From: Rhizobium sp. NLR16a
GTDB taxonomy: Bacteria; Pseudomonadota; Alphaproteobacteria; Rhizobiales; Rhizobiaceae
Direction: 5' to 3'
DNA: 64,000 nucleotides
NCBI RefSeq assembly: GCF_017948245.1
Contig: NZ_CP072865.1
Location: forward strand, 2,567,501-2,631,500
Within the stretch, counting starts at the first letter, position 1, and each line of letters starts with the position of its first letter. Positions 29,856-39,800 of this stretch are shown in pieces. Both the position numbers and the translations under genes were made by a program. Under the pieces are notes generated by a model, which was given only the letters and a program-made list of their open reading frames with translations, was not told the origin of the DNA and searched no databases.

Positions 29856-31694
29856 CTAATTGCCGGTGCCCACAGGATGCTTGGAAAGCGCCGTTCGAAT
29901 CCTGCGCAACCGGGCTTTCTGCGAATGAGGGATAAGACCCCGCGCAAGATGCCAGAGATATCGGAACTCCGGCAGAGGCGGCACATTCGGCCTCAAGCCA
30001 TTCAGGCGCAGTTTGATCATCAGGCCGTCGATGCCCGAATAGAGTCGCAGGCGCCAGCCAGCACCAGGTTTGAACTGTGGAGGTGCCACTTTCTCGCCAC
30101 CGCTTGCGCTAAGCGGAGCATGACGAAGAATATTTGCAAGATCTGGCTGCCGGCACCGTTCAAGAATCTCGGCGAACCATCCAAACCACTCGGTGTCGGT
30201 TCGGTCGAAAAGCTGATGAATGCTTTTTCGATCCCGGCCATGCCTTCCCAAGGCGACCCCATCGGCTGAGCGAGCGAGCTGCGCGATGACGAGGCGCGCG
30301 CGCCTGAATTCGTCATGGGACAGAGATGGATAGAAATCTTGCAGCTTCCGCGCCCGTTCAAACTGGCCTCTGCAAATCAAAGCAAGAAGGAAGTAGGCCC
30401 ATTCGACCGGATCCGGATCGAGCGCCCCATATTCGATGATGGTCACCTTGACCAGATCCACCAGAAGATCACAGGCGCGGTCGGCGTCGCCCTCCTGTAA
30501 TGCGCAGATGGCAAGGCGGAATTTCGCTTCGGGCAAGTAGGATACGTAGTCGAGACAGCTGAGGTAGCGGTGCTTGGCCTCCTCCACCCTGCCCTGCTGG
30601 AGAAGCAGGTCTCCCTGCTTCAGCAAGGTGCGATCGCATGCTTCCCCGACGATATGGACGCTCTCTTGCTTTGAGATACGCCTGACCTTTGTAAGATCGC
30701 CGAAGGGGCCGGACTGGATGATCCTTTCGCCGAACTGCAGGCTCTTGTTCAGCGTGAACCACTGATATACTTGCGGCCTGTGGCTCAACGTATGACGCGA
30801 ATGGATCAGGCTGAAACCGGCTGTCGTGATACGTCTTAGTTCGTCAGGATGGGCAAAAAGATAGTCCAGTCGCTCGACTACATTGCTGCCGTCAACAAAG
30901 ACACAGTTCTGCATGTCGACAAAGCCGGCCGCCTCCACGGCTGCCGTGCGTTCTGTCACGAGACAGGCCTTTGCCCCGGGGATCTCAAAATGCTTGCGCA
31001 CGACCTCGCCGCCCATAGTGCCGCATGTGGGGACGACGAAGCTCGCGTTCAGCGCGCGCGCATAGGCTTCTCCAGATAGGAGCTGGGCGGCCAGCTTGCT
31101 CTCATAGGCGTGTTGCGGCGAGACCAGGCAGGGGTAACGGTCGCGGATCGTCGGAAAGACCATCTGTCGCCAGGGATAAAGACCATAGGCCTGACCCGTG
31201 AGCGTGACCGGGATGACCTTTTGCTGCCCATAGTCGCGGTAGACTTCGGGATCGATGAAATTTGGCCAGACGAACAGATTCTCCCTCATTGCCGGCATAT
31301 ATTCCGGCGCCATGGTTGCGATCGCGAAATAGGTCTCGATGCCCCAGTGCTCCATATCGGAAAGAAAGCCGGCGCGTCGGTCGCACCACGCATCGGCGTT
31401 ATGAAGACCGAGCTTCGGAACGGCGAGATGGGTATTGGTGTTTGTGATTTTTATCCGACGTGAGCCATGCGACCGGTAACCGCTTTCAAACAACGTCAGA
31501 TCCGGTTCGTACCTGTCGCATATCTCTGCATAATCGCAGTCGCGATTAACGACGAAGACATCGAAATGTGTTGCAAGACATTTGACCTGCTGCTGCATGT
31601 GCAGCAGCAGGTAACTGGCCGCGTTCGCGTTGGGCTGATGGTCCCATTGAAAAAAAACGAGCCGCGGCTTTCGATGATCGACTTTGCTGTTCAT
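29856..31694 (-). CDS. CgeB-like glycosyltransferase with C-terminal helical repeat region
   Basis: Cytosolic protein of 612 aa. Residues 1-320 resemble YkvP/CgeB-type glycosyltransferases: KPRLVFFQWDHQPNANAASY, then LFVWPNFIDPEVY, and a GTB-fold end with GGEVVRKHFEIPGAKACLV and a HTLSHR segment. Residues 345-480 look like TPR repeats (LKQGDLLLQQGRVEEAKHRY, AKFRLAICALQEGDADRACD). The last 80 residues are basic and proline-containing. ATG at 31694 follows the decarboxylase stop by 4 nt; ATG at 31721 is possible but overlaps that gene. Acceptor and donor are unknown. It is the last gene of the 35126-29856 block. Confidence 0.75.
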   Translation of the reverse strand: MNSKVDHRKPRLVFFQWDHQPNANAASYLLLHMQQQVKCLATHFDVFVVNRDCDYAEICDRYEPDLTLFESGYRSHGSRRIKITNTNTHLAVPKLGLHNADAWCDRRAGFLSDMEHWGIETYFAIATMAPEYMPAMRENLFVWPNFIDPEVYRDYGQQKVIPVTLTGQAYGLYPWRQMVFPTIRDRYPCLVSPQHAYESKLAAQLLSGEAYARALNASFVVPTCGTMGGEVVRKHFEIPGAKACLVTERTAAVEAAGFVDMQNCVFVDGSNVVERLDYLFAHPDELRRITTAGFSLIHSRHTLSHRPQVYQWFTLNKSLQFGERIIQSGPFGDLTKVRRISKQESVHIVGEACDRTLLKQGDLLLQQGRVEEAKHRYLSCLDYVSYLPEAKFRLAICALQEGDADRACDLLVDLVKVTIIEYGALDPDPVEWAYFLLALICRGQFERARKLQDFYPSLSHDEFRRARLVIAQLARSADGVALGRHGRDRKSIHQLFDRTDTEWFGWFAEILERCRQPDLANILRHAPLSASGGEKVAPPQFKPGAGWRLRLYSGIDGLMIKLRLNGLRPNVPPLPEFRYLWHLARGLIPHSQKARLRRIRTALSKHPVGTGN

Positions 31695-31698
31695 GTCC

Positions 31699-32742
31699 CT
31701 ATCGAATGGCTTCAGGAGCATTGAGTTCGACGCCCGGTGACGCCAGATGCGGATATGCCTCTTGCCAGGAGTGGGCGCTGAGTTTGTTCGTTACTCCGCC
31801 AGAAAGCTTCCACTCGAAATAAGCGATCGTCCTCTCAAGCCCCTCGCGAAGGTTCACCTTCGGTTGCCAGCCCAGTTGTTGCGTCGCGCGGCTGATGTCG
31901 GGCTTGCGTTGTGTCGGATCGTCAATCGGCAGAGCCTTGTAGACGATGCCGGACTTCGATCCGGTCATTTCGATCACCATTTCTGCCAATTCACGGACCT
32001 GGAATTCTCCGGGATTGCCGAGATTGATCGGGCCCGTAACCCCAGCGGGGGCGGCCATCAAACGGATGAAGCCGTCGATCAGGTCGTCCACGTAGCAGAA
32101 CGACCGAGTTTGCCTGCCGTCGCCGAAGATGGTGATCGGCTCGTTGCGAAGCGCCTGAACGATGAAATTGGAGACGACGCGGCCGTCATTCGTCTGCATT
32201 CGGGGACCGTAGGTATTGAAGATCCGCGCCACCCGGATTTCCACGCCATATTGACGATGATAGTCGAAAAACAGCGTCTCGGCACACCGCTTGCCTTCAT
32301 CATAGCATGCCCGCGGGCCGATGGGACTGACGCTGCCGCGATACTCCTCGGGCTGCGGGTGAACCGCCGGGTCGCCGTAGACCTCACTCGTCGATGCCTG
32401 GAAGATCTTCGCTTTGGTGCGTTTGGCCAGGCCGAGCATATTGATCGCCCCGTGCACATTGGTCTTTACGGTCTGCACGGGATCGTGCTGGTAGTGGACC
32501 GGAGATGCCGGGCAGGCAAGATTGTAGATCTCGTCGACCTCCACATAAAGCGGGAAGGTGATGTCGTGGCGGAGTATCTCAAAACGAGGATCGTCGAGAA
32601 GGTGCAGTACGTTATCGCGCGAACCGGTGTAGAAATTGTCCACACAGAGGACGTCGTTGCCCTCTCGCAAAAGCCTTTCGCACAGGAATGATCCCAGAAA
32701 TCCGGTGCCGCCGGTAACCATGATTCGCTTGTATCCGTGCAT
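31699..32742 (-). CDS. UDP-glucuronate decarboxylase / UDP-xylose synthase family
   Basis: Extended SDR of 347 aa. It has Rossmann [15 protein letters not shown], the UXS-typical [26 protein letters not shown], the active-site YDEGKRCAE and [10 protein letters not shown]. The family converts UDP-glucuronate to UDP-xylose using bound NAD. ATG at 32742 (MHGYKR) is chosen for its GGAG site 7 nt upstream. This would supply a pentose donor for the polymer or lipopolysaccharide. It lies between the initiating transferase and the CgeB-like transferase, in one direction with both. Confidence 0.9.
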   Translation of the reverse strand: MHGYKRIMVTGGTGFLGSFLCERLLREGNDVLCVDNFYTGSRDNVLHLLDDPRFEILRHDITFPLYVEVDEIYNLACPASPVHYQHDPVQTVKTNVHGAINMLGLAKRTKAKIFQASTSEVYGDPAVHPQPEEYRGSVSPIGPRACYDEGKRCAETLFFDYHRQYGVEIRVARIFNTYGPRMQTNDGRVVSNFIVQALRNEPITIFGDGRQTRSFCYVDDLIDGFIRLMAAPAGVTGPINLGNPGEFQVRELAEMVIEMTGSKSGIVYKALPIDDPTQRKPDISRATQQLGWQPKVNLREGLERTIAYFEWKLSGGVTNKLSAHSWQEAYPHLASPGVELNAPEAIR

Positions 32743-32788
32743 TGATGTGCTCCGTTGTTGATGTTTGCCCGCAAGGGTGAAAACCATC

Positions 32789-34252
32789 TCAGCAAGCTCC
32801 CTTGCCTTTCAGAACCGCAGGAATTGTGCTGAGAAGAATGTGCCAGTCGAACCACAGGGACCGATTGTCGATGTAGAACTCGTCGAGTTGCTGCTGCAGT
32901 TCGATATCCGCGTTGCTTCGTTCGGATATCTGCCAAAGCCCCGTTAGCCCAGGTGTTACCGAACGCCGCTTGACACGAAACTCGCTATCCATTGCCGAGA
33001 GGTGATACTCCGGGAAGGGGCGCGGTCCCACGAAGGACATCTCTCCTGCAATGATGTTCACCAACTGCGGGAGTTCGTCGAAACTCGACGCGCGAAGGAC
33101 ATGCCCGATCACCGGCAGGATGCGCGGGTCCTGCCGAAGCTTGAAGTGGTTCGACCACTCGGCTTGTATGGCCGGATTGTCCCGGAACAAGGTTTCGAGG
33201 CGCTGTTCCGCATCTCTGTACATCGTTCTCAGTTTCAGGACGCGCACCGGCTTGCCAGACAAACCTTCCCTGGTGTGTCTGAAGAAGACGGGCCCCGGAT
33301 CGATGGCATAGATCGCGGCGGCGGCAACCAGAATGCAGGGCATAAGCACCAGCGTCGCAGGGACGGCGATCACGAGATCGAGGACTCGACGAACCAGGTT
33401 CGTGCCTGCCGATCTCCCACCGACGGCCAAGCGAACACCGATCTCTCCGCTGACGTCTGCCGGTCGCAATCCGGTTATCTTGAGGTTCGGCGTGTCGGAG
33501 AGGAGGATGACTTCGGCGAACTGCCGACGCATCGTTGCCAACTCGGCGATAAATGAACCCGTATCGTCAGCGATCAGGGCAATCGACGGCCCATTGTCGA
33601 GAAATACTTCCGAAGTATCGGGAGAAGAGACTTCCGGCCGAATGCCATAGTGCCAATGCTCGGAGAAATACGCCACAAGCGCAGGGATACGATTGCGGGC
33701 ACCAATGATCACTGCCGGCTCACCCCAGATACCAAGCCTCCAGGACAGTCCTCGTGCGGCCCCCCGCATAACAGGTTGAACAACCAATCCGAGGCCAAGG
33801 AAGCCGATGATCGGAAGCAGCAGTCCTAACCCTTCCGGCAGAAGGATCGCACCAAGCGCTGCGATGACGGCCACCTTGAAGGACGCTGTCGTTCGGCGGC
33901 GCAGATGTTCGTGGTCGTGAAGCCGATATCCGGGATAGAGCGCGTTCGATGCATAAAGAACGATTGCTGCCAGTGCTGCGAGGGCGAAAGCGCGCTCCGG
34001 CACCATATTCTCCGAACCGTGCGGAAGAAACGGCAGCAGAACAAGATAGGCTATCAGATAGCTTGCGATGTCGCCGGCGACCAGAAATGACGAAGCAGCA
34101 AGCCGAGGCAACCTGCGCCTCAATGGAACAGGGATATTCAGCCCTGCCCGCTTGTTGAATTCGGCGGCCGGCGTGGGGCTTGCCACTGATGGGACGGAGT
34201 TTGCCGCCTTCCGCAGGTCGGACGTGATTGCTGACGACGCAAATAGGGACAT
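32789..34252 (-). CDS. WbaP/ExoY-type undecaprenyl-phosphate sugar phosphotransferase
   Basis: Polyprenol-phosphate hexose-1-phosphate transferase of 487 aa that starts repeat-unit assembly at the inner membrane. The N-terminal half has about four to five hydrophobic segments (50-190) and a soluble CoA-binding-like domain. The C-terminal bacterial sugar transferase domain has a re-entrant hydrophobic segment ([20 protein letters not shown]), [27 protein letters not shown] and [15 protein letters not shown] at 34252 is 7 nt after the WecG gene stop; the frame is open to 34300. The primed sugar (Gal, Glc or other) cannot be told. Confidence 0.92.
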   Translation of the reverse strand: MSLFASSAITSDLRKAANSVPSVASPTPAAEFNKRAGLNIPVPLRRRLPRLAASSFLVAGDIASYLIAYLVLLPFLPHGSENMVPERAFALAALAAIVLYASNALYPGYRLHDHEHLRRRTTASFKVAVIAALGAILLPEGLGLLLPIIGFLGLGLVVQPVMRGAARGLSWRLGIWGEPAVIIGARNRIPALVAYFSEHWHYGIRPEVSSPDTSEVFLDNGPSIALIADDTGSFIAELATMRRQFAEVILLSDTPNLKITGLRPADVSGEIGVRLAVGGRSAGTNLVRRVLDLVIAVPATLVLMPCILVAAAAIYAIDPGPVFFRHTREGLSGKPVRVLKLRTMYRDAEQRLETLFRDNPAIQAEWSNHFKLRQDPRILPVIGHVLRASSFDELPQLVNIIAGEMSFVGPRPFPEYHLSAMDSEFRVKRRSVTPGLTGLWQISERSNADIELQQQLDEFYIDNRSLWFDWHILLSTIPAVLKGKGAC

Positions 34253-34259
34253 GATCGCT

Positions 34260-35126
34260 TCACACCTTTGCGGCTGCTGTTTTTGGCGCGCTCGATCCAA
34301 AAACCTCGTCTTCGATCGGAAACTTCCGAAGCCCCAGCCTCTGGAATGCTGTCAGTGAGATGAAGGTCGGCACGACGAGCGCGTAGCGCCGCCACAGCCG
34401 TCGCGGTTCGCATAAAAGACGAAAGGCCCATTCAAAGCCGCTTCTTTGAATTATCCTCGGAGCCTGCCGCTTGAGGCCGGCGTGGAAATCGAATGCAGCT
34501 CCGACACCGATGAGCATCGAAGCTTCGAGACGGTCGCGCATGCGCGCCATCCAGAGTTCCTGCTTGGGACTGCTGAGGCCGACCCAAATAATATCCGCAC
34601 CCGACCGGTTGAGCCGGTCTGCGATATCAGCCTCCTCTTGCAACGACAGCTTATGAAAAGGCGGTGCATAGGTGCCGGCGATCTGCGCCTGCGGGAATCT
34701 TGCGAGAAGGCGCGCCTGCAACTGCTCCAGCGTCTCGGCTGTTGCGCCATAGAGGAAATGGCGCAGACCTTTGGATATTCCGGCCTCGAAAACAGACAAC
34801 ATCAGGTCAGGTCCGTAGACCCTGTCGCTTTCCGAATGGCCAGCACGCTTCAACGCCCATACCAGTGGCATGCCGTCGGGGGTTACGAGGAACGCCCGGT
34901 TATGTATCGACCGCAGCTCTGGATCATCTTGACATCGCACGACACCGTGGGCGTCGCGAACGCACACATATTCCCTCCTGCCGTCTTCGATGCCCTTTTG
35001 AATAAAACCGGTCGCGCTTTTAAGATTAACCGCCGAAATGCGAACACCAAGGACATTAGTCCATCCCAAAGAGTCCTTTTGCTTAAGAACTGAAGCTTGG
35101 ATTCTGTCTGCTGTTTGCTTTCTCAT
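34260..35126 (-). CDS. WecG/TagA/CpsF-family glycosyltransferase
   Basis: GT26-family transferase of 288 aa. It has the conserved TPDGMPLVWALKRAG, RVYGPDLM, HFLYGATAETLEQLQARL, and DIIWVGLSSPKQELWMARM followed by GVGAAFDFHAGLKRQAP. Family members transfer N-acetylmannosamine-type or glucosyl residues onto polyprenyl-linked sugars. It is the first gene of the leftward block running to 29856 and precedes the initiating transferase by 7 nt, so it probably adds the second residue. Its promoter should be in 35127-35730. Confidence 0.9.
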   Translation of the reverse strand: MRKQTADRIQASVLKQKDSLGWTNVLGVRISAVNLKSATGFIQKGIEDGRREYVCVRDAHGVVRCQDDPELRSIHNRAFLVTPDGMPLVWALKRAGHSESDRVYGPDLMLSVFEAGISKGLRHFLYGATAETLEQLQARLLARFPQAQIAGTYAPPFHKLSLQEEADIADRLNRSGADIIWVGLSSPKQELWMARMRDRLEASMLIGVGAAFDFHAGLKRQAPRIIQRSGFEWAFRLLCEPRRLWRRYALVVPTFISLTAFQRLGLRKFPIEDEVFGSSAPKTAAAKV

Positions 35127-35730
35127 GACCTGCGCTTTCGCGATCTAAACTGTCATCAGAATATGCCGGCAGCGCGATTGTCTCCATACTTTCAATTCCA
35201 ACTATTGGACGTAGAAGACACTTCATATTCCTACGCCTTCGGCCCAGATAAGTTACAATGTTCGAAGTAAGGCGACGTACCCCCAATGCCTGCCACGTTG
35301 CTCTTTTTGATGAGTGCGATCCCGAAAGAGCTGTTTGACCTTCACAAAGCCGCGGAAGATAGTCACCCTCGCGTCCAGGCTGGGGTGGTTTGCGCGAATA
35401 AAGCGGGGGGAAATGGCCAACCCAATAGGCGAGATGGCTGGCGAGCCTTCAGAGCTGCCCGAGAAAACCAATCAGCTGCAGAAAAACTTGAGTTCTATTG
35501 GGAATATCGCCATCAGAGGACACTGAACCCTGATCAGGTGGAACGCTTATGGCTGACTATCAAGCAATGCCGAAGTCGCGAGGTGGGTACTCGGGGCGGG
35601 CTCGGCGGCGGCGGGCCGAGCATGGTTTGGATGATAAGACACACCCACAAGGAGCGCGCACACGACGTGGTCGAGCAGTTTCAAGCTGCCATGGCTGAAC
35701 GCGCTATGGTCCGTCGCGCCGCCGGTTTCG
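35127..35730. other. intergenic region with two doubtful mini-ORFs
   Basis: 604 bp between the WecG-type gene start and the beta-helix gene stop. The part beside 35126 should hold the leftward promoter. Two short plus-strand ORFs have purine-rich sites: 35413-35526 (37 aa, begins MANPIGEMAGEPSELPEK) and 35549-35698 (49 aa, Arg-rich, begins MADYQAMPKSRGGYSGRARR). Neither is recognised. Confidence 0.4.
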
Positions 35731-37863
35731 TTACTCGGGGTGCGACGCCACGCTCCCGATGTCGATCCCGGCCTTCTGAAGATCGCCTAGACTGCCAAAC
35801 TCTCCTGAAAGCATGATCTCCGGGTGTATCCTGAAGCTCTTGTCGTTCAGATTGCCGCTGTAGCGGTTGCGCGCAAACTGCACCGATCCGAGCTTGTGGT
35901 CCGGCACGTAAATGTATGCTGCAAGCCCATTGCCGCTCTCGACCGAGACGATATTGTCCTCGATGCGATTGGGGCCTGCCCAAGGGGGATGCCACCCCCA
36001 GCCCGTACCGTCATCGACGCGAAAGGCAGCGCCAGACCCGCCTGTGATGACGTTTCCTGTCACCAGGTTGCTCCAGCCGCCGTTTATGCCGATCGCCGAT
36101 ATGTTATCCGAAAGCGTATTTCCTTCGATGCGCACTCCACTGGCCTTGCCGTCGGTATAGATCGCCCAACTTATAGGAGAAGGCCATTCACTGGTATTTT
36201 CGTATCCGGGAGGCCAGAATGTCCCATCGACCCTGTTCATAAGCTGACCTGTTCCGGTGACGAGATTATAGCGAATGCTGCTGTTCAAAGGATCGGCCTG
36301 CTCACCCATCATCTTGATGGCGCCGCCATCTGCCGTTTGCTGATTGGCGTTGCGGACCACGTTGTGTTCGATGACCGCATCATGAACTGCGTCCTGAGGT
36401 CCCCATAGCGAGCCACCGGCAATACCGAACTGAGCCGCGTTTTCGATGAGATTGTGAGCGATCCTGACATTGTCGGCAGCCTGGAACCATATCCCGGCCG
36501 TTTCGAAATAGACCCTGCCGATGTCCTGGATGTGGTTCGACAGGATTGTCGCACCGTCCGATTTGAGGAAAGTGCCGTAGGTCGTGCCAACATAAATCCC
36601 GTTGCCGGCCACATCCGCAATCTCGTTGCCGGCAATCAAGACATCCTTGCTCTCGGAAACATGGATGCCGACGCCGACATTGTCGATGGAGTTGCCGAGC
36701 AGCCGGACGCCGTCCGCCCGCTCGATCCGTATGGCGCCAAAGCTCCTGGTGTCGGTACCGAACTTGCCGCTACCGCGCGGGTCCCCTTCCCGGAACTGAA
36801 GCCCTGATACAACCATCCGGTCGGCTCCATCCAGCCTGAAGAATGTCGGCAGGATACCGGCGACAGCCGTAGATCTGATTGGCAATCCATCGGTTGGGAG
36901 GTAGACGAGTTGCTCCCCAGCGCGGTCATACCACCACTCGCCGGGAGCATCGAGCAGGGCCGCCGCCCCGGCAAGGAAATAGCGGCTGCCTTCCGCGGTG
37001 AAGAAATAGGCAGTGCCTCTGGTGTTGACGGCCCGGTTGGCGGTATCGATTGAAACCACAGGGAGGGTGTCACTGCCCCATTGGCTGCCGGGGCGAAAAC
37101 CACCGACAATGTGGGTGACAAGCCCCGCTGTATTTTTGGAGATCGGAAGATCGCCGGCATGGAAACAAAAACGCGTGTTGCCATGCCATATGTCGTCGTC
37201 CTCAGCGCACTTGGCCGCAAAAAGCCATCCTTTGCGCGGGTCTCCATCGAGCGGAGCATTGGGAAAGCGGGCCTGCGTCTGGAGCGCCCCGTTGACGAAA
37301 AGGTCGCCCAACTCCCTGCCTGGAGGCAGCTTCAGCGACGCGGTCCATCGGCCATCGGCCTGTGCCGTCCAATTGCGTATAAGCGGGCCACCGTGCAGAA
37401 CCGGCGCTTCGTTGCACCTTGCCGCGATGACCAGGCCCGCGTCGCGGGCGTCGAAGACTATCGGTTCAGCGAGATAATAGTCCCCCTTGCCTATTGCGAT
37501 CGTGTTTTCGCGGCCCTTCTCACGCGCAGCGTCCCGAGCTCGCTCGATGCTGGCAAAAGGACCATCGGTACGCTGAGGATTGGCTTTGGGAAGACGCCCA
37601 CTCCAACTGTCTTTGCCATCGGGAGAAACATAGAATACCGCCCGGGGCGCGGATGTGCCCGTCAGTACTTTGCTCAGAGAAGTCCCCTTCAGCCTGTCCG
37701 AAAAGGTCGCCGGCGACGCTTCCGCGCAAGTCGCTTCCCTGAGCGCTGCCTGCAGCCTGTCGGGCGCATCTGCGTCCGGACTCACTGCGGCCAGGTTGCT
37801 CGGCTGCGGAAAGAGCGAAGCAAGCAGAAAGCTCAAGATCGGTGCGAAGCGCAGCCTGATCAA
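35731..37863 (-). CDS. secreted right-handed beta-helix protein, putative polysaccharide lyase or hydrolase
   Basis: Protein of 710 aa. The N terminus has a signal-like hydrophobic stretch (FAPILSFLLASLFPQPSNLA). A domain with YVSPDGKDSWSGRLP and DGPFASIERARDAAR, typical of surface beta-helix proteins, precedes parallel beta-helix repeats at about 360-640 (GNSIDNVGVGIHVSESKDVL, AGNEIADVAGNGIYVG, IAHNLIENAAQFGIAGG). No catalytic residues can be assigned. It starts with an ATGA overlap on the Wzy-like gene, so the two are translationally coupled. That suggests a role in trimming or processing the polymer, by analogy with lyases in other exopolysaccharide loci. Confidence 0.82.
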   Translation of the reverse strand: MIRLRFAPILSFLLASLFPQPSNLAAVSPDADAPDRLQAALREATCAEASPATFSDRLKGTSLSKVLTGTSAPRAVFYVSPDGKDSWSGRLPKANPQRTDGPFASIERARDAAREKGRENTIAIGKGDYYLAEPIVFDARDAGLVIAARCNEAPVLHGGPLIRNWTAQADGRWTASLKLPPGRELGDLFVNGALQTQARFPNAPLDGDPRKGWLFAAKCAEDDDIWHGNTRFCFHAGDLPISKNTAGLVTHIVGGFRPGSQWGSDTLPVVSIDTANRAVNTRGTAYFFTAEGSRYFLAGAAALLDAPGEWWYDRAGEQLVYLPTDGLPIRSTAVAGILPTFFRLDGADRMVVSGLQFREGDPRGSGKFGTDTRSFGAIRIERADGVRLLGNSIDNVGVGIHVSESKDVLIAGNEIADVAGNGIYVGTTYGTFLKSDGATILSNHIQDIGRVYFETAGIWFQAADNVRIAHNLIENAAQFGIAGGSLWGPQDAVHDAVIEHNVVRNANQQTADGGAIKMMGEQADPLNSSIRYNLVTGTGQLMNRVDGTFWPPGYENTSEWPSPISWAIYTDGKASGVRIEGNTLSDNISAIGINGGWSNLVTGNVITGGSGAAFRVDDGTGWGWHPPWAGPNRIEDNIVSVESGNGLAAYIYVPDHKLGSVQFARNRYSGNLNDKSFRIHPEIMLSGEFGSLGDLQKAGIDIGSVASHPE

Positions 37864-39179
37864 ATCTGCAGCTCCGCCGTTGTGCTGCCTGCCGAGGCCC
37901 GCAGTTGCTGGCCGGGAGCCGTCGAAACAACGGGCTCATATAGAGAGAACATGATGATGCCCGACATAAACAGAACGAAAATCGCATCATTCTGGATCAG
38001 GAAGATCGTTTCGGTCAGATTCATCACCAAAATCACGACTGTAAAGACATTCAACCAGAGCCAGCCATAATGCGGATCGCGGCATTGGAGGACCGCCCCT
38101 TGGCGCAAGGCCTGCAAAAGCATCAGAGCGAACAAGATCATTCCGCTTATTCCGAAGTTCAGCAGCGTGTCGCGGAATCCGTTATGGGCGTGGGGAGCCA
38201 TCCATTGGATCCTCGACCAGATAATCCAGGCCTCGGGGTTCGCCTCTGTCCAAAAGGCCTGGTAGCCGAAGCCGAGCAGCAGGTGATCGGCGATCTGACC
38301 ATCGACCAGCTCCCATAAGGGCACTCGGCCCGTCAAAGTGGCATCCTTGCCAAGCGCCTCCAGGAATGGAACCAGGAATTCGTGAAGCAAAAGGAGGAGC
38401 CCAACGAACATTTGAACAAAAAACAGGACGAAGACGATGCGGCTGATGCCACCGATCCGCCGCAACAGGGAATAGAACCCGATCAAGCAATAGGCCGATG
38501 CCGTCGCAATGATCGCGGTCATCGATCCGGAGGCCACGAGACAGGCCCCGCCCGCGATCAAGAAAAGCAAGGCGGTTCGCCGTAAACCCCGGTTACCGTC
38601 AATTAAAACGGCCGTCGACACCAGTATCATCATGGCGGCGTACCAACCGAGACTGTTCTTGTGGATGAATATGCCACGCACGGACCCGTCCATTGGCATG
38701 CGAGCGAGACTCGGCGACGCCACGAAGACCAGAAGGCTGAGGACGATGCATGTTCCGAAGGTGGCAAATGCCAGGAGAAGCAACTGCCGTGGTGTGAAGC
38801 GTATTGCCAGCACGTAAGCCAGAAGCACTGTAAAGAGCAGGCCGATGGCGCGCCTGAATGTCGTTGATGGGCCCACCGACCAGAAGACGGACACAAACGG
38901 CATGGCGACCATCAAGGGGACAAACCAATTTCGCTTGAGCGCCGTTAGAAACAGCGGAAAATTCCTTACCAGCATCAAGAATGTAAAGCCGTATACGGGC
39001 AGGCAAAGCAGACGCAATATAGACCTGGCATGATCGCCAAGGGCTCCGTCGGCGTCCGCCAGCATGAGCGGGAAAAGGGCGCCTGTTTGAAGAAAAAGGC
39101 AAAAGCCTGCGCCCCAGCACTCTATCGCTCGCCAACTGACGGTCGGCCCATTCGAGGCTTTAAGCGTATAGGCTCTCAT
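37860..39179 (-). CDS. Wzy/O-antigen ligase-family polymerase
   Basis: Inner-membrane protein of 439 aa with about 10-12 hydrophobic helices and a large periplasmic loop around residues 310-350 (LWELVDGQIADHLLLGFGYQAFW). The motif GIFIHKNSLGWYAAM matches the Wzy_C/ExoQ type, in which the His-Lys-Asn segment is conserved. It should polymerise lipid-linked repeat units flipped by the Wzx at 21227-22735. It is the first gene of a two-gene leftward unit with the beta-helix protein; its promoter lies in 39180-39800. Ligase versus polymerase cannot be separated from sequence, but the exopolysaccharide context favours polymerase. Confidence 0.87.
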   Translation of the reverse strand: MRAYTLKASNGPTVSWRAIECWGAGFCLFLQTGALFPLMLADADGALGDHARSILRLLCLPVYGFTFLMLVRNFPLFLTALKRNWFVPLMVAMPFVSVFWSVGPSTTFRRAIGLLFTVLLAYVLAIRFTPRQLLLLAFATFGTCIVLSLLVFVASPSLARMPMDGSVRGIFIHKNSLGWYAAMMILVSTAVLIDGNRGLRRTALLFLIAGGACLVASGSMTAIIATASAYCLIGFYSLLRRIGGISRIVFVLFFVQMFVGLLLLLHEFLVPFLEALGKDATLTGRVPLWELVDGQIADHLLLGFGYQAFWTEANPEAWIIWSRIQWMAPHAHNGFRDTLLNFGISGMILFALMLLQALRQGAVLQCRDPHYGWLWLNVFTVVILVMNLTETIFLIQNDAIFVLFMSGIIMFSLYEPVVSTAPGQQLRASAGSTTAELQI

Positions 39180-39800
39180 TATCGGTCCCGATTTGACTGG
39201 ACAGATGAGAGGCTGTTGGTCGCGGCAATTTGGAAAGACATGGGTCCCCTTTCACAGCTGCGCTGCTTACCAACGAACATCCCGCCACCTCCCTAGTCAA
39301 CCGACGCAAACGAAGGCGGAGCTAAGCCTAACGCGCGTACCCACCGTCCAAGGACGTTGTTTGGGTTAAGCTCACGGTCTACGCCTCCCCCAAAAGTTGG
39401 TGCCTGGGCAAACGGCATTGCCCATAAGAGCAGATGTCACCCGTGACCAATCGCCGGTAGCTTGACGATGAAAACGTACCGCGAAGCACGCCGCGCTAAG
39501 CCGCAGTCGGTGGTGAAGTGAGGCAATAATTTCTGGCGCAGCCGGCAGTTGGCAGGTGACGCTCGGAAGGGTTGGGATTTTTATGGTTCTGCGTCATGGT
39601 CCTGGTTTCGTATGCATTATAACGGAAGCGTCACGCGTTGTGGTGGTGACCCTACGAGCTCAGGGCGCAAGCCTGATCGCGCGGAATGATGCCTGTCCGC
39701 CTCCCATCCCTTTCCACGAAATCGCGTTGCCAAACGAACGAGCGTCCGCAACTCCGGCGTACCGATGTGTCGCGCAGCAACGCGCTTGAGAGGGGGTGTC
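39180..39800. other. intergenic region with divergent promoters
   Basis: About 620 bp between the leftward Wzy-like gene and the rightward glycosyltransferase operon. No convincing ORF was found; frames that enter from 39556 and 39765 are open but not protein-like. It should hold promoters for both units. No clear operator or terminator was found. Confidence 0.5.
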
